Shown here: positions 60,733 to 64,000 of the stretch, one piece after another
Layout of the letters: every line of letters begins with the position of its first letter
How positions within the stretch are numbered: the stretch's first letter is position 1
Assembly: GCA_004802645.1 (NCBI GenBank)
Contig: SRKS01000004.1
Span: forward strand, 1,550,001-1,614,000
Direction of reading: 5' to 3'
Origin: Amesomyces nigricolor
Lineage: Eukaryota > Ascomycota > Sordariomycetes > Sordariales > Chaetomiaceae
DNA: 64,000 bases
Notes under the pieces: generated by a model
Seen by the model: the letters and a program-made list of their open reading frames with translations, nothing else
Databases searched by the model: none
Told to the model about the DNA's origin: nothing
Program-made: the position numbers and the translations under genes

Positions 60733-63700
60733 TTAAAAAGTCCCCCCTTCCATCCCAAACCCATGATGATCCATCGGATCCATAGCCATGTACTCCAGCA
60801 AGTCAATGCCGCCCACATTCACGCCCTCCGCCGTCATCGACACGGCGTTGTTATCCCCCATGTTCTGGAAGAAGGCCGGGCCGGTGGGCAGGTACCACAT
60901 CTCGTTGTTGGGGTTGGCCCAGTCTGTGTCGAACAACCCGCCACTACTACCAGGGGCGTTGTTGCTGTTATTGTTGTCGTGGAGGGGGTTACCGTTGCCA
61001 TTGCCGTTGCCGTTGTTGTTGGTGTTGGGGCCGTGATGGTGGTTGTTGTTCTGGTTGTTGTTGTGGTTATGGTTGGTGTCGAGGGCGGCGGGGGTGGACG
61101 GGCCGAACATGGATGCGGAGCCGGAGGGGTAGGGGAAAGCGCTGCCGAAGTCCCAGGGGGTGGCGGAGATGTTGGCCGGGGTTGTTGATCGTTCTGCGGG
61201 AAAGGTATTAGTATGGGGGTTGCTAACGCGGTGTAGGATGATCGACTTACCCGGACCAGACCCCTCTCTCAGCTTGAGCCACATCTCATTGGCATGGCCG
61301 GTGTGCAGGCCATTCATGGCACTGCCATTCGCACCCTCGCCATGCGGCGGTGATCCCCCCCCAGCATTCGACACCGGCGGCGGCGGCGCGTAGATAAACC
61401 GGTTCCGCAGGCGGCTGGTCAACGTCTCGAGCATGTCGGCAAAGCGGATGCCCAGGTGGACGTCATCCACCACACAATTCCGCAGCGCGTCAACAGTGCG
61501 ATCCATCAGCCCGATGCTTAGCTCGACGTCCGATTTGGGCGCGCCCAGCGCAAACGTCTTGAGCAGAAACATGGCACCGCTGATGATGCGGAAGTATGTC
61601 CTGACGGGTGCATGCTTAAGATAGTCCTGCGGCAGCAGCCCCTCGACGACGGTCCGCAGCAGATTCCGGCTGCCGTTGACCACCTCGCGCACATACTCCT
61701 GGTCCTCGGCGCCAAACCCGCCCAGCTGACCCAGCGGCAGCCGGCCGTAGTAGTTCTGCGTCTGGGGGGAGAGCTGCGGGCCGGAGTGGCCCGAAACGCT
61801 TCCACCGCCCGGCCCGCTGGACCCGCCGCCGCCGGCATTGCTAGTGCACCGCTCGACGACCGCCTGCAGGGAGAGCGAGTTGATGTAGATGCGCACGTAC
61901 TCGTACTCGATGGTGAGGATGTGGCGGATGTACATGGGCAGGGGGAAGCGCTCGAACTGGTTCCACCAGTCCTTGAGCATGGGCTGGAACTCCTTGAGCA
62001 GCTCGATGTATTTGCCCGATTGTATGATTTCGGTCGTGTGCTTGCGAGAGCGGAACAGCCGCTCGTTGCCGACCTGCATGGCGTTGCTAATGCCCGCCCA
62101 GCAGTGGATGATCTGGTCGTCAAGCTCCAGGTCGGGGATGTAGTTGAATGTGTTTGACAGCGACGAGGGGTTTGTCCCAGGCGTGGTACCCTCGACCGAG
62201 TGCCGCCGCCGCCTGGATATGGCTGGGTCGGCCTTGCGCAGCTTCTCGGGCACCATATTCGTCCAACCCAGCCGGCCAGCCAGCTGGCTCAGGTAAATCA
62301 GCAGCAACCTCTTGATGCGGTTCGCTCGCAGCCGGTAGAACTCATCCTCGTACTCGGGCCGCGCAATGGCGCCCGCGAGAAGCAGCTCATCAATATCATC
62401 AAACACTCCAAGCTCATACGCCAAGCCCATGCCCGTGCTCAGCAGCATCCAGCACATGCGGTCGCTCCTCCATGCGGGTTCCAACCAGCTCTCAATCCGC
62501 CTGCCACCGAAGCCAGCCGAAGGCTTCTGATTCCCGTCTTCACCATCAGGGCTCGGCGAGTCAAACACGGGCAGCATCAGCTCGTCCGTGGCCTCGTTTG
62601 GCGGGAAGTGGAGCGCGCGGGGGTGCCACTCGGTCAGGATCATCAGGGACTCGATGGTCCCAAGCGTCCGGAGACTGCCCCTGCGCAGGCCCCGCCAGGG
62701 GGCCGTGCTCGAATTCTGCATGTCGTCGGCGCCGGAGCCGCAGAAGCCGCCGCCAAACGCCTCCTGGCCCCACACGACGCGCTCGATCATACCCCTGAGA
62801 TACGTCCACAGCTGCTCATGAATAGCGTGCGAGCGGCAGTGGCCGCCGGTGCCGGGCATGCGGCGGTACCGGGAGGCGATAGTCAAGAGTGTTACAGTGA
62901 GAATCGGCTCCTCGGTCAGCAGCGTCAGGTGGGATGCCGGGTTCTGGAATGTGGGTGGTGAGATGGGAGTGAGGGCGGATAAGTAACGATAGTAACTGTA
63001 TCTTGTCAGTATTGAAGTTTGCAGACACTTGACGTGTTCGCTTACTAGTCGATGTACTCAATTGCTTCCTGGGCAGTAAACCAGCCGGCGCGCACGAAGC
63101 GGAACCGCGCCCAGGCCTTGAGCGCCTCGGCATAGCCTGGCTCGGCGGTCGGGTCCCGCTTCGACAGCTCGGGGTCAATCGCCTGCTCTGTTGTTGGGGC
63201 ATCGTGCCGCGAAGCGTTCCGAGTGTGGTAGGCCCCCGGCGTAATGGTGTTGGACGACTTTCGCAACTCGGGATCGTGGTGGGTGTGGTGATGGGCTTGG
63301 TTGCTGCTGCGTGTCGGGGGCGGGATATCGTCGGGCTTGTGCAACGGACTGTTCAAATTGGTATGTTAGCATTGCTTCAGAACAGGGCGCATAGCGAGGC
63401 ACTCACTTCTCGGTCGCTGCCTTGTACAGCAGGTCCAGCGCATCCTGTGGCCCATACACCTCCCTCCGCATCACGCTCCTAGCCTCAAAGTTCTCGAGCG
63501 GCGTATTGGGCTCGCCATTGCCAAACTCGCCGGTGCTGTTGCTGCGATGGCTTTTGGCCGTCTCGCCAGGCCGCCTCAGCGGTTGTGTCCGACCGTGGCT
63601 GCCGCCGGGGGTCAGGGGCACGTCGCTGAAGAAGCGGCGGTCGATGGCGGACGGCGAGCGGGAGGTGCGCAACTGCTTCCGGCCATTGCGCAGAATGTAA

Positions 63701-64000
63701 TCGTCCTGGTCGTCGTCGGCGATAGATCCTTCGTCAACCTTGCGCTTGCGGCGCGTAGCGCTGAAGTAGCACTCCTTGCTCTCGCGACGGCAGCGCACAC
63801 AAGGCGGGTCGTGGGGGTCGTCGACGGAGCCGAGGTCGCAGCGGACCTTGCGGCGGCGACACGGGATGCAGGCCTGGTAGACGCGCTTGTGCTGGGCCTG
63901 TAGTCCAGCAAGGCCCGACTGCGATGGCGTCGAGGCCGGTGGTCCTCCCCCGGACGAGCCGTGGTGGGCGGCTCCACCGCCCCTCGCGGAGAGCGGAGGA
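60733..64000 (-). CDS. Zn2Cys6 transcription factor, 5'-partial at the window edge
   Basis: Exons 63407-64000 (open to the edge), 63046-63348, 61251-62995 and 60733-61193 give at least 1,033 residues; the start lies beyond base 64000. The Zn2Cys6 cluster reads CIPCRRRKVRCDLGSVDD, then CVRCRRESKECYFSATRRKR, with six cysteines in the usual spacing. The middle homology (fungal TF) region, rich in Leu and Trp, runs through LWTYLRGMIERVVWGQEAF and DRMCWMLLSTGMGLAYELGV. The sequence resembles ARCA/WAR1-like factors; that subgroup is a memory-based match, so no target pathway is assigned. The last intron (61194-61250, GTAAGT, TACTAATAC, CGCAG) is 57 nt and stop-free, so reading through would add 19 residues. 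The C-terminal domain is Asn/His/Gly-rich, with Asn-Gly repeats, a possible activation region. Confidence 0.9.
60961..61085 (-). repeat. Asn/His/Gly-encoding low-complexity tract
   Basis: On the coding strand this encodes runs of asparagine and histidine with Asn-Gly repeats, near the C-terminus of the transcription factor. The plus strand shows the matching GTTGTT/GTTGCC units. Confidence 0.85.

Noticed and set aside
1..64000. Mobile elements, CRISPR arrays, biosynthetic clusters or a defence system
   Set aside because: No transposase, reverse transcriptase, long terminal or inverted repeats, regularly spaced repeats, or polyketide or peptide synthase domains are visible; the genes are ordinary fungal housekeeping and regulatory genes.

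Overview
The window is nuclear DNA of a filamentous ascomycete, most likely a sordariomycete of the order Sordariales. The basis is the gene content (STE50 adaptor, Pezizomycotina-type Zn2Cys6 factor, DUF4211 protein, acetoacetyl-CoA synthetase, NIPA-type Mg2+ transporter), short introns of about 50-60 nt with GTANGT-like donors, CTAAC-like branch points and CAG/TAG acceptors, a GC-rich coding bias, and glutamine-, proline- and asparagine-rich low-complexity tracts. The order-level placement is inference from sequence style, not a database result. I saw no transposon, CRISPR array, tRNA, rRNA or secondary-metabolite cluster.

Layout: 3.3-6.2 kb polyQ protein of unknown function (+); 6.8-7.9 kb EFM4 methyltransferase (+); 8.2-10.4 kb PP2A scaffold subunit (-); 11.3-13.9 kb myotubularin phosphatase (-); 14.5-15.5 kb ribosomal protein S3 (+); 16.7-18.4 kb NIPA transporter (-); 20.8-23.6 kb large acidic protein (-); 24.4-26.2 kb delta-COP (+); 26.4-28.7 kb acetoacetyl-CoA synthetase (-); 31.2-33.2 kb serine palmitoyltransferase subunit 2 (+); 33.9-35.8 kb DUF4211 protein (+); 37.2-39.0 kb STE50 (-); 41.3-42.9 kb conserved unknown (-); 43.5-44.6 kb ribosomal protein S18 (+); 45.0-45.9 kb SDO1/SBDS (-); 46.9-48.6 kb carboxypeptidase Y (+); 49.7-52.6 kb cyclic nucleotide phosphodiesterase (-); 56.8-59.5 kb APC4 (-); 60.7-64.0 kb Zn2Cys6 transcription factor running off the right edge (-).

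Genes are mostly single-copy housekeeping or signalling genes, arranged as divergent pairs (acidic protein/RET2, AACS/LCB2, unknown/RPS18, SDO1/CPY, myotubularin/RPS3) and convergent pairs (EFM4/PP2A-A, RPS3/NIPA, RET2/AACS, RPS18/SDO1, CPY/PDE). Themes recur: translation (RPS3, RPS18, SDO1, EFM4), membrane traffic and lipids (RET2, LCB2, myotubularin, CPY) and signalling (PP2A, STE50, PDE). The order gives no evidence that they act as one system.

Exon structures were built by hand from splice signals and frame continuity. For 16 of 19 genes the spliced parts give one intact family-length reading frame. The exceptions are AACS (one-base frame conflict at a C8 run), the unknown gene at 3.3 kb (uncertain 3' end) and the right-edge transcription factor (start outside the window). 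The points worth a second look are mostly gene-structure oddities: a coatomer gene whose first coding exon is only the ATG, stop-free 54- and 57-nt introns in three genes, micro-exons in the NIPA gene, the AACS frame break, insertions in SDO1, and several fungal proteins of unknown function. I found no clear evidence of a new multi-gene system.
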